Positions 16,457-25,870 of a stretch of DNA of 64,000 nucleotides are shown piece by piece; the first letter of the stretch is position 1, and each line of letters starts with the position of its first letter. Source of the stretch: Rhodobacteraceae bacterium CCMM004 (GTDB taxonomy: Bacteria > Pseudomonadota > Alphaproteobacteria > Rhodobacterales > Rhodobacteraceae); the NCBI GenBank assembly GCA_004005435.1, contig RZWH01000002.1, forward strand, positions 558,001 to 622,000, read 5' to 3'. The notes beneath the pieces were generated by a model, which was given only the letters and a program-made list of their open reading frames with translations, had not been told where the DNA came from and searched no databases. Made by a program: the position numbers and the translations under genes.

Positions 16457-18256
16457 TCAGCTGTCCATCTTCAACGCGTTGATGAACGCTTCCTGCGGGA
16501 TGTCGACCTTCCCGAACTGGCGCATCTTCTTCTTGCCCGCCTTCTGCTTGTCCAGAAGCTTGCGCTTGCGGGTGGCGTCGCCGCCGTAGCACTTGGCGGT
16601 CACGTCCTTGCGCAGCGCGGCCAGGGTCTCGCGGGCGATGATGCGGCCGCCGATGGCCGCCTGGATCGGGATCTTGAACATGTGGCGGGGGATCAGCTCT
16701 TTGAGCTTTTCGCACATCGCCCGGCCCCGCCCCTCGGCCCGGTCGCGGTGGACCATCATCGACAGGGCGTCCACAGGCTCGTCGTTGACGAGGATCTGCA
16801 TCTTGACCAGGTGGTCGGTGCGGTAGCCCGTCATCTGGTAGTCGAAGCTGGCATAGCCCTTGGTCACCGATTTCAGCCGGTCGTAGAAGTCGAAGACCAC
16901 CTCGTTCAGCGGCAGGTCGTAGACCACCATGGCCCGGGCGCCGGCATAGGTCAGGTCTTGCTGGATGCCGCGCCGCTCCTGACAGAGCTTGAGCACGTCG
17001 CCCAGGAACTCGTCCGGCACCAGGATTGTCGCCTTGATCCGCGGCTCGTCGATATGGTCCACGGTGGCGGCGTCGGGCATGTCGGCGGGGTTGTGCAGCT
17101 CGATCATCGAGCCGTCGCGCAGGTGGACGTGGTAGATCACGCTGGGCGCGGTGGTGATCAGCTCGATGTCGTATTCGCGTTCGAGGCGGTCGCGGACCAC
17201 CTCCAGGTGCAGCAGCCCGAGGAACCCGCAGCGGAAGCCGAAGCCGAGGGCGGCAGAGGTCTCCATCTCGTAGGTGAAGGAGGCGTCGTTCAGCGCCAGT
17301 TTCTCGATGGCGTCGCGCATGTCCTCGAAGTCGTTGGCGTCCACCGGGAAGAGGCCGCAGAAGACCACTGGCACGGACGGCTTGAAGCCCGGCAGGGGCG
17401 TCTCGGCGCCCTTCTTTTCGTGGGTGATGGTGTCGCCGACGCGGGTGTCGCGCACCTGCTTGATCGAGGCGGTGAGGATGCCGATCTCGCCCGGGCCCAG
17501 CTCGGGGATGTCGACCATGGCGGGTTTCAACACGGCGAGCTTGTCGATCCCGTATTTCGCGCCGGTCTGCATCATGCGGATGTTGTCGCCCTTGCGGATG
17601 ACCCCGTCCATGACGCGGATCAGGACGACGACGCCCAGATAGGGGTCGTACCAGCTGTCCACCAGCATCGCCTTGAGCGGCGCGTCGCGGGTGCCGGTGG
17701 GCGCGGGCAGGCGGGTGACGATGGCCTCCAGCACCTCCGGGATGCCCACCCCGGTCTTGGCCGAGATCTCCACCGCGTCGTGGGCCTCGATGCCGATGAC
17801 GTCCTCGATCTGTTCGCGGACCCGGTCAGGCTCGGCCGCGGGCAGGTCGATCTTGTTCAGGACCGGCACGATCTCGTGGTCGGCGTCGATGGCGGTGTAG
17901 ACGTTGGCGAGCGTCTGGGCCTCGACCCCCTGGGTGGCGTCCACGACGAGGAGCGAGCCCTCGACCGCACGCATGGAGCGCGAGACCTCGTAGGCGAAGT
18001 CGACGTGGCCCGGCGTGTCGATGAGGTTCAGCACATAGGAGTGGCCGTCGCGGGCGGGATAGTCGATGCGGACGGTGTTGGCCTTGATGGTGATGCCGCG
18101 CTCGCGCTCGATGTCCATGGCGTCGAGCATCTGCTCTTTCATGTCGCGCTCGGCCACGGTGCCGGTGAGCTGGATCAGCCGGTCGGCCAGGGTGGATTTC
18201 CCGTGGTCGATATGGGCGACGATGGAGAAGTTCCGGATGCGCGCGAGGTCGGTCAT
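16457..18256 (-). CDS. lepA: Translation elongation factor 4 (LepA)
   Basis: Ribosome-associated GTPase of 599 residues, the usual length, acting on stalled or mis-set ribosomes. The GTPase domain starts [19 protein letters not shown] (P-loop residues 14-21), followed by DTPGHVDF and VLNKIDLP. The LepA-specific C-terminus includes [20 protein letters not shown] and ends INALKMDS. The last 27 codons before the terminal Ser are those duplicated at 15845-15932. A divergent gene starts 93 bases upstream. Confidence 0.98.
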   Translation of the reverse strand: MTDLARIRNFSIVAHIDHGKSTLADRLIQLTGTVAERDMKEQMLDAMDIERERGITIKANTVRIDYPARDGHSYVLNLIDTPGHVDFAYEVSRSMRAVEGSLLVVDATQGVEAQTLANVYTAIDADHEIVPVLNKIDLPAAEPDRVREQIEDVIGIEAHDAVEISAKTGVGIPEVLEAIVTRLPAPTGTRDAPLKAMLVDSWYDPYLGVVVLIRVMDGVIRKGDNIRMMQTGAKYGIDKLAVLKPAMVDIPELGPGEIGILTASIKQVRDTRVGDTITHEKKGAETPLPGFKPSVPVVFCGLFPVDANDFEDMRDAIEKLALNDASFTYEMETSAALGFGFRCGFLGLLHLEVVRDRLEREYDIELITTAPSVIYHVHLRDGSMIELHNPADMPDAATVDHIDEPRIKATILVPDEFLGDVLKLCQERRGIQQDLTYAGARAMVVYDLPLNEVVFDFYDRLKSVTKGYASFDYQMTGYRTDHLVKMQILVNDEPVDALSMMVHRDRAEGRGRAMCEKLKELIPRHMFKIPIQAAIGGRIIARETLAALRKDVTAKCYGGDATRKRKLLDKQKAGKKKMRQFGKVDIPQEAFINALKMDS

Positions 18257-18349
18257 GGAGCGGGATATGTGGCAAGTGAGGGGGGTTGTCCATGGGGTGC
18301 GAGGTCTTCTCAGGTGGGGGAGAAGCGCCTACGATTTGGGGTAGGCAAG

Positions 18350-19579
18350 ATGAGAGGTGCGGTGGCGAAGATTGAGACAGACGAGGAGTTCTGGAGGTGG
18401 CTAGAGGACAGACCCCCTGCCGTGGGGCTGACGATTGCACTTCGCGCCGCACTTCGACTCATCGTTCCGGCCATGTCGATCGAACGAGAGAACAATGCCC
18501 AAGCGATGTCAGCTCTGCTGACGTTCAGATGCCTCTTGTCAGCAAGTTTGGCGCAGAACAAACCCGATGAGCGCGTTTTGAATGCGACCGCCAAGGCAAG
18601 TAGATCTGCAGAACAAAGACTGAGCGGTATGCCCAAGTCGGAAGAACGATATCACCCGGGTCTGACGAGAACACTTGCCGTCGCTAGCGAAGTTGCAAGA
18701 GCCACTCACCGCGGTCGTGTTGATCCAAAGGATCAGAACATCACCATGGCCGTCAGAATAGATGAGTATTCCGACTGCAAGTCCACCGAGGAACTCACGT
18801 CACAGCACAGAGTAACGATAGGACTTCAGCTGCAGCGGCTAACAAAGAACTTACCTTCCAGCGGCAAGAGTGTTCTTAAACTACGTGGTGCATGGGATTT
18901 CTGGCAGCTTTGGTATTTTCGTGCGGTAGATGGCGATCCCTTGCCCTGGGAGCTCCAGCGCCGCATCGCCCTGATTGCCGACGAGGAATGGAGCAAGGGA
19001 CCCGAGCGGATCGCGGACCTGATCCGAGAGATCGAAGACCAGCTCCGGCCAAACGCTCCTCAAGAGGAGTTGGCAAAAGCTTCCAGACGTGCCGCCGAAC
19101 ACGCGGTGCGCACAGAACTCGCAGCGGTAGGACTGGCAGAGCAGATCGACGCGTCGGTCGCGGAGTATCTTGCGGCGACGGGCCAGAACTGTTTGCCCGA
19201 TGAGTTCGCAGCGCTCGACGACCTGCCGCGCGTGCTGCGACGCCTCGGGCGGGACTTGCATGCGGCCGAAGACAGGGAAGCTAAGCTGCAACGGGACATC
19301 GCGGAGTTGCACGCGCAAATAGTCAGGCTGGAAACGGACCTCAAACTGGCGTTGTCAAAAACACTGTCTGGTCGCTTCAGCGCTGGCTTCTGGGATCAAG
19401 CTGGCAAGAGCCTCGGCAGCTGGCAGCTTTGGTCTGCGGTCGTTGCGGGGGGCTTCTACTTGCTGACGACGCCGACTCTGTCTCAGCCTGTCGAGGGCAT
19501 CGCCACCACCTGCCAACAGCTGTTCCCGAAATCGGGCGTGGCGGTTCCCCCAGACCTACCTCCAACCGTCGAGCTGTGA
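18350..19579 (+). CDS. Unknown protein with C-terminal membrane segment
   Basis: 409-residue protein not assigned to a named family. Three parts are visible: an N-terminal helical block (DEEFWRWLEDRPPAVGLTIALRAALRLIVP) of a type I recall from alphaproteobacterial hypothetical proteins; a middle block with FWQLWYFRAVDGDPLPWELQ and RIALIADEEWSKGPERIADL, resembling a repeated module in similar proteins; then a coiled-coil-prone stretch (RLGRDLHAAEDREAKLQRDI..., about residues 300-345). LWSAVVAGGFYLLTTPTL near residue 370 is a probable single membrane segment, leaving a short Pro-rich tail. Codon use is less GC-rich than neighbours. ATG at 18350 follows GGGTAGGCAAG; other starts are unlikely. Function unknown. 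Confidence 0.7.
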   Translation: MRGAVAKIETDEEFWRWLEDRPPAVGLTIALRAALRLIVPAMSIERENNAQAMSALLTFRCLLSASLAQNKPDERVLNATAKASRSAEQRLSGMPKSEERYHPGLTRTLAVASEVARATHRGRVDPKDQNITMAVRIDEYSDCKSTEELTSQHRVTIGLQLQRLTKNLPSSGKSVLKLRGAWDFWQLWYFRAVDGDPLPWELQRRIALIADEEWSKGPERIADLIREIEDQLRPNAPQEELAKASRRAAEHAVRTELAAVGLAEQIDASVAEYLAATGQNCLPDEFAALDDLPRVLRRLGRDLHAAEDREAKLQRDIAELHAQIVRLETDLKLALSKTLSGRFSAGFWDQAGKSLGSWQLWSAVVAGGFYLLTTPTLSQPVEGIATTCQQLFPKSGVAVPPDLPPTVEL

Positions 19580-19584
19580 GAGGA

Positions 19585-19662
19585 GGGCAGCCCCCGGCCG
19601 CGGGTGGGGGTGAAGCCCCCGCCCGGGGGGGCGGTCGGGGGCTGCCCGGCGTGCCGCCGGGC
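19585..19662. terminator. Nested GC hairpins downstream of the unknown membrane gene
   Basis: GGGCAGCCCCCG (19585-19596) pairs perfectly with CGGGGGCTGCCC (19636-19647), enclosing a smaller GGGGG/CCCCC hairpin (19606-19620). A third hairpin overlaps it: GCCCGGCG (19644-19651) with CGCCGGGC (19655-19662). The last occurs again at 26005 and 62616. No long T run follows. Probably an end-of-transcript structure. Confidence 0.55.
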
Positions 19663-19792
19663 GGGCGGGTGGAGCCGGGGCGCCTTTTTGAGGCATTCGG
19701 CCGGGTGGGATCGCTGAGCGCCGCCACATGCAGGCGGTTGCCTTGCGCGGGCGGGTGGGGTCTCGTGCAGCCAACCAACCGGAGGGACCACC

Positions 19793-20071
19793 ATGGCCGA
19801 CATCGCGATGCAGGTGCGGGTGACGGGGCAGGTGCAGGGGGTGGGCTTTCGCGCCTGGACGCAGGCGACGGCGGCGCATCTGGGGCTGAGGGGCTGGGTG
19901 CGGAACCTGCCCAACGGCTCGGTCGAGGCGCTGCTGGTGGGGCCCAAGGAGGCGGTGGGCGAGATGGTCACGGCGCTGCATGCCGGGCCGGGGGCGGCGG
20001 AGGTGACTCAGGTGCTGCGCGAGCCGGTGACGCCGGTGCCGGAGGCGGCGGGCTTTGCCATCCGCGGCTGA
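19793..20071 (+). CDS. acyP: Acylphosphatase
   Basis: 92-residue enzyme that hydrolyses acyl phosphates in the cytoplasm. Catalytic residues are visible: R20 in GQVQGVGFRAWTQ and N38 in GWVRNLPNGSVEALL. The length is typical. A clean GGAGGG ribosome site lies seven bases before the ATG. It is followed on the same strand by the DUF3140 gene. Confidence 0.95.
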   Translation: MADIAMQVRVTGQVQGVGFRAWTQATAAHLGLRGWVRNLPNGSVEALLVGPKEAVGEMVTALHAGPGAAEVTQVLREPVTPVPEAAGFAIRG

Positions 20072-20148
20072 GGCGGAGGGGCGCACCGGGGGAACGACCG
20101 CGCCCGGCGCCCGTTCCTCCCCGGCAACCGCCACAGGGAGGACCGGCC

Positions 20149-20487
20149 ATGTCATCGAAATCGCGCGATCAGATCTGGGACGAGTGGGGCGAGTTGGTCA
20201 ACATGGCGCCCAAAGAGCTGGAGGACTGGCTGGAGACCGAGGAGTCCAAGTCGGTGGGCGACAGCGACGACGGCGAATCGACCGGCCACAAGTCCGGCCG
20301 CCGGATCGTGACGATCAAGCGCACCAACAAGGACGACCTGTCCGGCGACCAGTGGGACCACATGGCCAAGGTCGTGGGCTATATCAAGCGGCACCTCAGC
20401 CAGGGCGGGCCGGACGACGACGTCGAGACCTCCAACTGGCGGTATTCGCTGATGAATTGGGGGCACGACCCGCTCAAGGACGGCTGA
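20149..20487 (+). CDS. DUF3140 family protein
   Basis: 112-residue acidic protein matching DUF3140: LVNMAPKELEDWLETEESKSVG, then GHKSGRRIVTIKRTNKDDLS and HMAKVVGYIKRHLSQGG, ending WRYSLMNWGHDP. The family pattern of WL.TeeS..VG and MNWGHDP is fully present. Function is uncharacterised; some members are annotated as DNA-binding. No signal or membrane segment. GGGAGGACCGGCC precedes the ATG. The spacing of 77 bases from acyP allows co-transcription. Confidence 0.85.
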   Translation: MSSKSRDQIWDEWGELVNMAPKELEDWLETEESKSVGDSDDGESTGHKSGRRIVTIKRTNKDDLSGDQWDHMAKVVGYIKRHLSQGGPDDDVETSNWRYSLMNWGHDPLKDG

Positions 20488-20645
20488 CCCAGGCAGCGCG
20501 GCCACGCCCGCCCGAAAAACCGCTCCTGCGGCAAAGTTGTGATTTGCCCGCGCCCCCGCGCCTTGCCATTCTGCGCGCGCAGAAACGGGCTGGAGCCACA
20601 CCGGGAACCAATCCGGGGGCCGGCCGCAACCCTTGAGGCATGGGC

Positions 20646-20945
20646 ATGAAGAAACTTTTCCTGGTATCGGCCGTGTTGGTGGCCACGGCAGGCGTCGCAC
20701 AGGCGGGCGTGATCGAGCGCGCGTGCCTGAAATCGGATCGCAAGGCGGCGAACCGCGCGCTCTGCGGGTGCATCCAGCAGGTGGCGGACGTGACGCTGGA
20801 TCGGCGCGATCAGCGGCTGGCGGCCAAGTTCTTTCGCGATCCGCATCAGGCCCAGGTTATCCGCCAGTCGGACCGCCGCAATCACGAGATTTTCTGGAAG
20901 AAATACCGCACCTTCGGGCGAACCGCCGAGACCTATTGCGGGTGA
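20646..20945 (+). CDS. Small secreted protein, unknown
   Basis: 99-residue exported protein: MKKLFLVSAVLVATAGVAQA is a signal peptide. The mature part has four Cys (ERAC, RALCGC, TYCG), enough for two disulfides, and ends GRTAETYCG, an ending I associate with a family of small Rhodobacteraceae secreted proteins. ATG at 20646 is preferred to ATG at 20640 because GAGG lies at the proper distance only for the former. Function unknown. Confidence 0.75.
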   Translation: MKKLFLVSAVLVATAGVAQAGVIERACLKSDRKAANRALCGCIQQVADVTLDRRDQRLAAKFFRDPHQAQVIRQSDRRNHEIFWKKYRTFGRTAETYCG

Positions 20946-20997
20946 CGGAGGGCGGGGGGCGGCGGACCAGAGCGGCCGCCGCCCCTGCCCCGCGGCC

Positions 20998-21444
20998 TCA
21001 GTCGAGCCGCGCCATGAGGCCGTCGCAGGCCGCCTCGATCAGCGCCAGCGCTCCGGCATAGTCGCCGGTGTAGTAGGGGTCGGGGATGTCCTGGACCGCG
21101 CCGCCCGCATAGGGCGCCAGCACGTCCACGCGCGCCCGCCCTGCGGCCAACATCGTCCCGAGATCGGCCAGGACCGACCGGTCGGCGGCGAGGATCAGGT
21201 CGAAGCGGTCGGCGTCCCCCGGCACCACCTGGCGGGCGCGGAGCGGGACCAGGTCGTACTCCGCGGCGGCGGCGATCATCGGCGGGTGCGGCGGTTTGCC
21301 CACATGCCAGGCGCCGGTCCCGGCGCTGTCCACCGCGATGTCGCGCCCGGCCGCGGCCAGGCGCGCGCGCATCACCGCCTCGGCGGTGGGCGACCGGCAG
21401 ATATTGCCGAGGCAGACGAAGAGGATGGCCCGGACGGCCACCAC
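20998..21444 (-). CDS. Low-molecular-weight protein tyrosine phosphatase
   Basis: 148-residue phosphatase. The active-site loop CLGNICRSPTAE (C11, R17, S18) is at the N-terminus and the general acid motif DPYYTG near residue 122. These enzymes dephosphorylate tyrosine on proteins, often linked to exopolysaccharide kinases. It starts with GTG four bases after the rpmB stop on the same strand, so it is likely co-transcribed with the ribosomal gene. Confidence 0.93.
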   Translation of the reverse strand: MVAVRAILFVCLGNICRSPTAEAVMRARLAAAGRDIAVDSAGTGAWHVGKPPHPPMIAAAAEYDLVPLRARQVVPGDADRFDLILAADRSVLADLGTMLAAGRARVDVLAPYAGGAVQDIPDPYYTGDYAGALALIEAACDGLMARLD

Positions 21445-21448
21445 CGGC

Positions 21449-21736
21449 TCAGGCGCTGGCCTGCGCCTTTTCGATCTCGCGCTTGATCTTCCGCGCGTTG
21501 GGCGAGAGGTCGTCCTCGCGCGCCTTGGCCATGAACCCGTCGAGCCCGCCGCGGTGATCCACGGTGCGCAGGGCGGCGGACGAGATCCGCAGCTTGACCG
21601 TCCGGCCCAGCGTCTCGGACATCAGCGAGACGTCGTTGAGGTTGGGCAGGAAACGGCGCCTGGTCCTGTTGTTGGCGTGGCTGACGTTGTTGCCCACCAT
21701 CGGCCCCTTGCCGGTCAGTTCGCACACGCGCGACAT
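21449..21736 (-). CDS. rpmB: 50S ribosomal protein L28
   Basis: 95-residue large-subunit ribosomal protein. [32 protein letters not shown] is the L28 signature and the length fits alphaproteobacterial L28. Start ATG at 21736 gives the conserved [11 protein letters not shown]-terminus; upstream in-frame codons are not part of L28. It is followed by the phosphatase gene. Confidence 0.97.
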   Translation of the reverse strand: MSRVCELTGKGPMVGNNVSHANNRTRRRFLPNLNDVSLMSETLGRTVKLRISSAALRTVDHRGGLDGFMAKAREDDLSPNARKIKREIEKAQASA

Positions 21737-22003
21737 CTGAAGCTCTCCTCGGTCTTCGGCCCGCCCGCGGCGCGGAGGGTCCAACAAAAAAGGCGCCGCG
21801 GTCGCAGCGCTGGAATTCGGTCCGCGCGGGATAGGCCAGTTGCGGCGGGGCGTCAAGCGTCCGGTGGGTCCGCGGGAGCGGCGGCGTCGGACGTGCCGCG
21901 CCCCCGGCGGGATCGGGGCGGGGCGGAACCCGGTCCGCCGGGCGGGGGCCGGCCCGCCGCGGGGCTCTTGGGGCGGTTCTCGGCCCCCGGCGCGGCCCTC
22001 GGC

Positions 22004-23251
22004 TCAGATCACCGCGCGTTCCAGGATCGGGCGGCCGGCGGCGATCCGGTCCAGGTGGAACGGCGAGAGGTCGAGCGTGCGATAGCCGCCGTGGATCAGC
22101 CACTCGGCGGTGCCGCGGCCCATCGCCGGGCTCTGTTGCAGACCGTGCCCAGAAAACCCGGCCAGGAACAGCAGATTGGCGAGATCGGGATGCGGACCGG
22201 CGATGGCGTTGCGGTCGAAGACGTTCATGGCATAGTGCCCGACCCACTCGGCCTCGACCCGGATCGCCTCGAACGCGGGGATGCGCGCGGCCAGGGCGGG
22301 CCACACCGTCTCTTCCCAAAGGCCCTCCTCGCGGGCGAAGTCGTCGGGGGCCACCGCAGGGTCTTCTGCCCCGTGCCCGCCCGCCATGTAGGTGCCGCCG
22401 CCGAGCTCGCGCACGTGGACGCCGGAGGGATCGATGGTCAGGGGCAGCGCGCGGTCGAGGGGCCGGGCGGCGCGGAACACCCAGGTGTGGCGCTTGCGCG
22501 GCTCCACGGGCAGGTCCAGACCGGCCATCCGCGCGACCTCGGCCGCGCGCGGCCCGGCGGCCGCGACGATCTGCCCGCAGGCGATGTCGCCCGCCCGGGC
22601 CAGGCGCACCGCGGCCACGCGGCCCCGCGCCAGGGTGAGACCGGTCACCGTGTCGGCCACCCACTCCACCCCCGCCTCCCGCGCGCGCCGGCGCCACCAG
22701 TCGAACACCGTCGCCCCGTCCCAATACCCCTCGTCCACCGTGTTGATCGCACCGAGGCGGATGCCGTCCAGGGCGTAGAACGGCCAGGCGTCGGCGATGG
22801 CGTCGGGGGTCAGGAGGCGGGTGGCCGCCCCTGCCTCGCGCTGCACCGCGACGTTGGCGCGCAGCGTGTCGGCCCCCTCCGCGCTGGCGGCGAGGTAGAG
22901 ATAGCCGAAGGCGTGGATATCCAGGTCGGGCACCCGCGGGTCGCCGCCCAGCTCGGCGCGCAGGTTCTTGATATAGGCTGCGGTGAACTGGCTGATGCGG
23001 ACGTTCAGCGCGGTCGAGAACTGCTGGCGGATGCACGAGTTGGTGTGGGTGGTCGAGGCGAAGGCGTAGCTCGGATCGCGTTCGACCACCAGAACACGGC
23101 CGTCGAAGACGGGATCGGAGGCGAGGAACCACGCGGTGGCCGCGCCCATGATCCCGCCGCCGACGATGACCACGTCATAACTGCGATGGCGGGGGGCGGC
23201 GGCGAACCCCGGAGGGAGGCCCTGCTCCGGGGCCCGGAGGTCAGGCGGCAC
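22004..23251 (-). CDS. FAD-dependent oxidoreductase (DAO/sarcosine-oxidase-like)
   Basis: 415-residue flavoprotein of the DAO family. YDVVIVGGGIMGAATAWFLAS is the FAD dinucleotide motif (about residues 25-45), RQQFSTALNVRISQF and GFSGHGLQQSPAMGRGTAEWL are family landmarks of the glycine/sarcosine oxidase and FOXRED1 type. It overlaps the upstream amidase gene by 11 bases, suggesting a two-gene operon in which an amide is hydrolysed and the freed amino compound is oxidised; the substrate is unknown. Confidence 0.87.
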   Translation of the reverse strand: MPPDLRAPEQGLPPGFAAAPRHRSYDVVIVGGGIMGAATAWFLASDPVFDGRVLVVERDPSYAFASTTHTNSCIRQQFSTALNVRISQFTAAYIKNLRAELGGDPRVPDLDIHAFGYLYLAASAEGADTLRANVAVQREAGAATRLLTPDAIADAWPFYALDGIRLGAINTVDEGYWDGATVFDWWRRRAREAGVEWVADTVTGLTLARGRVAAVRLARAGDIACGQIVAAAGPRAAEVARMAGLDLPVEPRKRHTWVFRAARPLDRALPLTIDPSGVHVRELGGGTYMAGGHGAEDPAVAPDDFAREEGLWEETVWPALAARIPAFEAIRVEAEWVGHYAMNVFDRNAIAGPHPDLANLLFLAGFSGHGLQQSPAMGRGTAEWLIHGGYRTLDLSPFHLDRIAAGRPILERAVI

Positions 23252-24617
23252 CGCCGCGCTCCGCCGCCCGGCGCCAGAGCCACCCGGCGGCGCTCAGAAG
23301 GCCCGCGTCGTCGCCGGGCCCGGCCACGAGCTGCGCCCCCATGGGCAGGCCGGACGAGGCCGAGAGAAGCGGCAGAGTGATCGCGGGGGCGCCGCAGAGC
23401 GTCCAGATCCCGTTGAAGATCGAATCGCCCGTGCTGCCCAGCCCCTCGGGCGCCGGTCCCGGCGCCGCCGGGCAGAGCAGCGCGTCGCAGGCCGAGAACG
23501 TCGGCGCCAAAGCGGCGATCAGCGCCGCGCGCGCGGCCAAGGCGGCGCAGTAGTCGGCCTCGGGGATCGCCCTGCCCGCTTCGATCGCCGCCAGCGTCTC
23601 GGCCCCCAGCCGGTCGCGGCCCGCCTCCATGTAGCGGGCGAAGTGCCGCGCCATCTCGGCGAAGTTGATCGTCTGGCGGTGCAGGGCGGCGTCCGCGGCC
23701 TCGGGCGGCAGGGCCACCGTCCGGGCCCCCAGGCTGCGCGCGAGGTCGGTCAGAGCGCCGCGCATGTCGGGGTCCGCCTCGTCCCAGCCCGGCGGCTGCA
23801 CCAGGCCCAGGACGGGCGGCCGCTGCGGCGCCGTCTCCACCGCCGCGACCAGGCCCGGCCGCGGGCGGTCCGCGGTGGCCCGGTCGCCCGGGTCGTGGCC
23901 GAACAGGACCTCGGCCAGCAGGGCGGCCCCGGCCGGATCGGCGGCGAAGGTGCCGATGGTGTCGAGGCTCGGCGACTGCACCAGCACGCCGGTGCGGGGG
24001 ATGGCGCCAAAGCTCGGCTTGAATCCGACCACGCCGCAGAAGGACGCGGGACGGATCACCGACCCGCCGGTCTGGGTGCCCACGGCGAGGGGCACGTGGC
24101 CGTCCGCCACCGCCGCCGCCGATCCCGACGACGAGCCCCCGGGCGTGTGGCGGGGATCGTGCGGATTGCGGGTCGGCCCGGGATGCAGATAGGCGAGTTC
24201 GGTGGTCACGGTCTTGCCCAGGATCACGGCGCCCGCGGCGCGCAGGCGGGCGACGATCCAGGCGTCGCGGTCGGGGATCCGCCCCGCGTCCAAGCGACAG
24301 CCGTTTTCGGTGGGCGTTCGGGCGGTGTCGACGATGTCCTTGAGCCCCACGGGCAGGCCGTGGAGCGGACCCGGCGCCGCGCCCGCGGCACGGTCGACGT
24401 CGGCCCGGCGCGCCTCGGCGCGCGCGCGGTCGGGGTCGACCGAGGCCCAGGCCCGCACCTCCGGCTCGCGCGCTACGATCCGCGCCAAGCAGCGGTCGAT
24501 CAGCGTCTCGGCGCCCAGAGCGCCCGAGGCCAGCCGGTCGCGCAGGGCCAGCGCGCCGTCCTCCAACGGATCCCCCAGGGCGGCGGGCCGCGGGGCGGGT
24601 CGGGTCTCGGGGGACAT
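23241..24617 (-). CDS. Amidase signature family protein
   Basis: 458-residue hydrolase with the Ser-cisSer-Lys triad of the amidase signature family: K93 in LPVGLKDI, the cis-Ser in PGGSSSGSAAAVA (residues 159-169) and nucleophile S186 in GTQTGGSVIRP. Such enzymes cleave amides or act as GatA; the absence of gatB/gatC neighbours and divergent C-terminus argue against tRNA amidation. ATG at 24617 starts just before the conserved region; upstream in-frame sequence is not amidase-like. Translationally coupled with the downstream flavoprotein gene. Confidence 0.9.
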   Translation of the reverse strand: MSPETRPAPRPAALGDPLEDGALALRDRLASGALGAETLIDRCLARIVAREPEVRAWASVDPDRARAEARRADVDRAAGAAPGPLHGLPVGLKDIVDTARTPTENGCRLDAGRIPDRDAWIVARLRAAGAVILGKTVTTELAYLHPGPTRNPHDPRHTPGGSSSGSAAAVADGHVPLAVGTQTGGSVIRPASFCGVVGFKPSFGAIPRTGVLVQSPSLDTIGTFAADPAGAALLAEVLFGHDPGDRATADRPRPGLVAAVETAPQRPPVLGLVQPPGWDEADPDMRGALTDLARSLGARTVALPPEAADAALHRQTINFAEMARHFARYMEAGRDRLGAETLAAIEAGRAIPEADYCAALAARAALIAALAPTFSACDALLCPAAPGPAPEGLGSTGDSIFNGIWTLCGAPAITLPLLSASSGLPMGAQLVAGPGDDAGLLSAAGWLWRRAAERGGAA

Positions 24618-24869
24618 CGGCACCTCGTCTTGGCACGGCGTGAAACGCCAGGATGCCCAAGTCGCCGCGGACCGGCAAGGGACCGCTTCGCGCCGGGGCG
24701 GGACGCGCAGGCCCCATGCCCCGCCACAGGGCCGCCGCCCCCGTCCGCCTATGCGCGGACGTCCGCCCCATCCCGCTGGGAGATCGCGCCGCCGCACCCG
24801 CGGGTTGAAGCCGGGGGGCCGTCGTGCCTACACCGGCACAGTGCCCGGCCGCGAGGAGGAGACCTGCCG

Positions 24870-25676
24870 ATGAAACCGATCCACCGCATTCTGCTGACCG
24901 GCGCCGCGGGCGCCCTGGGCCGCCAGCTGCGCCCCTATCTCAAGGACCACTGCACCCACCTGCGCCTGACCGACATGGCCGAGATGGAGGCCGCCGCCGA
25001 CCACGAGGAGGTGGTGGTCGCCAACCTGGCCGACCGCGCCGCGGTGCTGGAGATGACCCGCGACGTCGACGCCGTGGTCTACATGGCCGGCAAGGGGTTC
25101 GAGGGCGGCTTCGACGACATCTTCGACGGCCACGTCAAGGGGCTGTACAACGTGTTCGAGGGGATGCGGCAGAACGGCGGGCGGCGCGTGGTCTGGGCCT
25201 CGTCGATCCACGCCGTGGGGTTCCACCCCTTCTCCCAGGTCATCGACGCCGAGACGCCGACCCGGCCCGACACCACCTACGGGGTGGCCAAGGTCTGTGG
25301 CGAGGCGATCGCGTCGCTCTACTGGGACAAGCACCGCATCGAGTCGGTGTCGATGCGCATCGTCAGTTGCGTGGAGCGGCCCGAGAACCGCCGCCACTTG
25401 TCGACCTGGCTCAGCTATCCCGACCTCTGCCGGATGGTGGGGGCGGCTCTGACCTGTCCGCGGACGGACCATTCCATCGTCTACGGGGTGTCGGCCAACA
25501 CCCACGCGGCCCAGGACAACCGGCTGGCGGCGCACCTGGGCTATCGCCCCGAGGACAACGCCGAGGCGCACCGCGCCCGGATCGAAGCCGAGACGCCCGC
25601 CTTCGCCCCCGGCGACCCCGACATCGCCACCCACGGCGGCCCCTTCGCCACGATGCCCCACTACGGCGACGACTGA
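24870..25676 (+). CDS. NAD-dependent epimerase/dehydratase, uronate-dehydrogenase-like
   Basis: 268-residue short-chain dehydrogenase of the extended class. NAD motif LLTGAAGALGR (residues 8-18); catalytic S111/S112 and Y137-x3-K141 in TTYGVAKVCGE. The C-terminal pattern STWLSYPDLCRMV, VYGVSANTHA and HLGYRPEDNAEAHRARIE resembles bacterial uronate dehydrogenase (Udh), which oxidises galacturonate or glucuronate to aldarolactone. Length fits. GAGGAGGAGACCTGCCG precedes the ATG. The 252-base divergent gap to the amidase gene shows no clear operator. Confidence 0.82.
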   Translation: MKPIHRILLTGAAGALGRQLRPYLKDHCTHLRLTDMAEMEAAADHEEVVVANLADRAAVLEMTRDVDAVVYMAGKGFEGGFDDIFDGHVKGLYNVFEGMRQNGGRRVVWASSIHAVGFHPFSQVIDAETPTRPDTTYGVAKVCGEAIASLYWDKHRIESVSMRIVSCVERPENRRHLSTWLSYPDLCRMVGAALTCPRTDHSIVYGVSANTHAAQDNRLAAHLGYRPEDNAEAHRARIEAETPAFAPGDPDIATHGGPFATMPHYGDD

Positions 25677-25690
25677 GGGGGCGATCCGTG

Positions 25691-25811
25691 TGTGCCGAGA
25701 CCGGAGGACAGCGCCGTGCCGCCGGGGCGGGGTTGGCGGCGCTGGACGGGCTCGGAAGCATCGACGTCCCGACGGCTGAACCGTCCTCGCCAAAGCGCCG
25801 CCCCGTGGGGG
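25691..25811. repeat. Dispersed intergenic repeat B, copy 1
   Basis: About 120 bases from TGTGCCGAGACC through GAAGCATCGACGTCCC to CGCCAAAGCGCCGCCCC. Copy 2 lies 180 bases on and a more diverged copy 3 at 62505-62612. All three share a CCGTCCTCGCCA/CCTCCCTCGCCA core followed by AGCGCCGCCCC and a G run. It lies between the convergent udh-like and hemN genes. Confidence 0.75.
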
Positions 25812-25870
25812 CCGGGGGGCTGAATGGAGCGCTCTGTGTCATTGCGGAGAGACCCCGACGACGAACCGCT

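Noticed and set aside
14440-18350. Complete integrative element at lepA
   Set aside because: No integrase, relaxase or phage gene was found and only one displaced lepA end exists, so only a scar or remnant is claimed.
23241-24617. GatA subunit of aspartyl/glutamyl-tRNA amidotransferase
   Set aside because: The amidase triad fits, but there is no gatC/gatB neighbour and the gene is coupled to a DAO-type flavoprotein.
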